Shown in pieces: positions 63,306 to 64,000 of a stretch of 64,000 nucleotides of DNA; the first letter of the stretch is position 1, and every line of letters starts with the position of its first letter. Source of the DNA: Lactococcus ileimucosae (lineage in GTDB: Bacteria > Bacillota > Bacilli > Lactobacillales > Streptococcaceae); assembly GCF_943193185.1 (NCBI RefSeq), contig NZ_CALPDE010000003.1, positions 116,183-180,182 of the forward strand, read 5' to 3'. The notes beneath the pieces were generated by a model. The model made no database searches. It saw only the letters and a list, made by a program, of their open reading frames with translations, and was not told the DNA's origin. The translations under genes were made by a program, and so were the position numbers.

Positions 63306-63377
63306 AGCGAACGACGAGATTCGAACTCGCGACCCCAACCATGGCAAGGTTGTGTTCTACCCCTGAACTACGTTCGC
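63306..63377 (-). tRNA. tRNA-Gly(GCC)
   Basis: 72-nt tRNA; acceptor GCGAACG, anticodon GCC in TTGCCAT, T-arm GAGTTCGAATCTC. Confidence 0.94.
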
Positions 63378-63447
63378 ACGCTTACTGGAAAAAGTTACTC
63401 ATTCCCTAAACACTCTATCTGCCCTCTAATAAAAACAGTTAAAGCAA

Positions 63448-63520
63448 TGCCGACTACATGATTCGAACACGCGACCCTCTGATTACAAATCAGATGCTCT
63501 ACCAACTGAGCTAAGTCGGC
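63448..63520 (-). tRNA. tRNA-Thr(TGT)
   Basis: 73-nt tRNA; acceptor GCCGACT, anticodon TGT in TTTGTAA, T-arm TGTTCGAATCA. Confidence 0.94.
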
Positions 63521-63533
63521 TATTAAAAAGAAA

Positions 63534-63615
63534 TGCGGATGAAGGGACTTGAACCCCCACGCCCTAAAGCACTAGAACCTAAATCTAGCGTGTCTGCCAA
63601 TTTCACCACATCCGC
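63534..63615 (-). tRNA. tRNA-Leu(TAG)
   Basis: 82-nt class II tRNA; acceptor GCGGATG, anticodon TAG in TTTAGGT, T-arm GGGGGTTCAAGTCCC. Confidence 0.94.
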
Positions 63616-63661
63616 TTGACAAGTGCTCCAACGCTCTATACCTCAACCTATGGTCAAAGTA

Positions 63662-63734
63662 TGACCCGTGCTGGGCTCGAACCAGCGACCCTTTGATTAA
63701 AAGTCAAATGCTCTACCAACTGAGCTAACGAGTC
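63662..63734 (-). tRNA. tRNA-Lys(TTT)
   Basis: 73-nt tRNA; acceptor GACTCGT, anticodon TTT in CTTTTAA, T-arm CTGGTTCGAGCCCAG. Confidence 0.94.
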
Positions 63735-63771
63735 TTCTCTTTGTCTTACTTTCAAGTATCTCTACTCGAAA

Positions 63772-63844
63772 CGGTTCCGACGGGAATCGAACCCGCGATC
63801 TTCGCCGTGACAGGGCGACGTGATAACCGCTACACTACGGAACC
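63772..63844 (-). tRNA. tRNA-Asp(GTC)
   Basis: 73-nt tRNA; acceptor GGTTCCG, anticodon GTC in CTGTCAC, T-arm CGGGTTCGATTCCCG. Confidence 0.94.
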
Positions 63845-63846
63845 TA

Positions 63847-63919
63847 TGGGAGTTAACGGGATCGAACCGCTGACCCTCTGCTTGTAAGGCAGATGCTCTC
63901 CCAGCTGAGCTAAACTCCC
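63847..63919 (-). tRNA. tRNA-Val(TAC)
   Basis: 73-nt tRNA; acceptor GGGAGTT, anticodon TAC in CTTACAA, T-arm GCGGTTCGATCCCGT. First tRNA after the 5S rRNA. Confidence 0.94.
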
Positions 63920-63922
63920 AAT

Positions 63923-64000
63923 AACTTGGCATTTACCCTATCTCGCAGGGGGCAACCCCCAACTACATCCGGCGTAATAGGACTTAACTTCTGTGTTCGA
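63923..64000 (-). rRNA. rrf: 5S ribosomal RNA (3' part)
   Basis: Minus-strand sequence contains CGAACACAGAAGTTAAG, TAGTTGGGGGTTGCCCCCTG and ends GCCAAGTTA, the conserved lower half of 5S rRNA. The rest, and the 23S and 16S genes, lie beyond the right edge. Confidence 0.9.

Overview
The window looks like chromosomal DNA of a low-GC lactic acid bacterium, most likely a Lactococcus outside the L. lactis/L. cremoris core. The evidence is the tsaB-GNAT-rimI-tsaD block, a lactococcal-type panE, a ComX-type competence sigma factor beside a tRNA/rRNA cluster, an ecfA1-ecfA2-ecfT operon, luxS, CcpA (cre) sites, many extended -10 promoters (TGnTATAAT) and the order 5S-Val-Asp-Lys-Leu-Thr-Gly-Leu at the right edge. 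The species cannot be fixed from sequence reading alone. No CRISPR array and no intact insertion sequence were seen.

Layout. 1-2.4 kb: t6A and ribosomal acetylation genes (tsaD partial, rimI, GNAT, tsaB). 3-4.4 kb: an amino acid permease. 4.9-6.9 kb: rpoY-rnjA, both with hairpins around their ribosome binding sites. 7-8.6 kb: VanZ-like protein and adenosine deaminase. 8.8-10.5 kb: a GC-rich secreted protein unlike its neighbours. 10.7-13.3 kb: sprT-tex. 13.7-15.7 kb: a PfoR/EIIC-like membrane protein with panE. 15.9-17.7 kb: a small HTH protein, a tiny Cse60-like protein and rpsD with a structured leader. 18-19.5 kb: a SteT-like permease. 19.5-23.4 kb: a lactococcin-972-type bacteriocin locus (secreted 45-aa peptide, large membrane protein, ABC ATPase, bacteriocin precursor) with inverted repeats around the bacteriocin gene and a ComX-box-like site in front. 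23.6-24.2 kb: tRNA-Pro and tRNA-Arg with tandem 140-bp repeats built from a tRNA-Pro 5' end and a BOX-like repeat. 24.3-27.9 kb: ECF transporter core, a DUF2325-like protein and nrdG. 28-32.2 kb: an amino acid transporter and nrdD, with two NrdR boxes. 32.3-35.1 kb: a cysteine hydrolase, a second Cse60-like protein and a second SteT-like permease. 35.2-40.9 kb: a threonine/serine/alanine degradation block (tdh, kbl, tdcB, ald) under cre sites, then an aldo/keto reductase. 41.7-45.8 kb: luxS, an oxidoreductase and a two-gene osmolyte/ergothioneine-type ABC importer. 46-47.4 kb: a flavoprotein and tRNA-Leu(AAG). 47.4-57.8 kb: an apparent island behind that tRNA, with a decayed integrase, SGNH hydrolase, RpiR regulator, ROK sugar kinase, IrrE-like metallopeptidase, hydantoinase/oxoprolinase-like protein, IT-type transporter, FAD oxidoreductase and aldose epimerase. 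58-62.6 kb: YdcF-like protein, an RlmI-like methyltransferase, pgk and comX. 63.1-64 kb: seven tRNAs and the end of a 5S rRNA.

How the parts may work together. ComX (62.6 kb) and the TACGAATA site at 23.4 kb suggest that the bacteriocin locus may be switched on with competence. The threonine block converts threonine by two routes (Tdh/Kbl to glycine and acetyl-CoA; TdcB to 2-oxobutyrate), and Ald interconverts alanine and pyruvate; a SteT-like exchanger lies downstream. The island at tRNA-Leu encodes a coherent but unassigned catabolic set with its own promoter and cre site, and is the best candidate here for an uncharacterised pathway. The bacteriocin locus with its extra secreted peptide is the best candidate for an uncharacterised antagonistic system.
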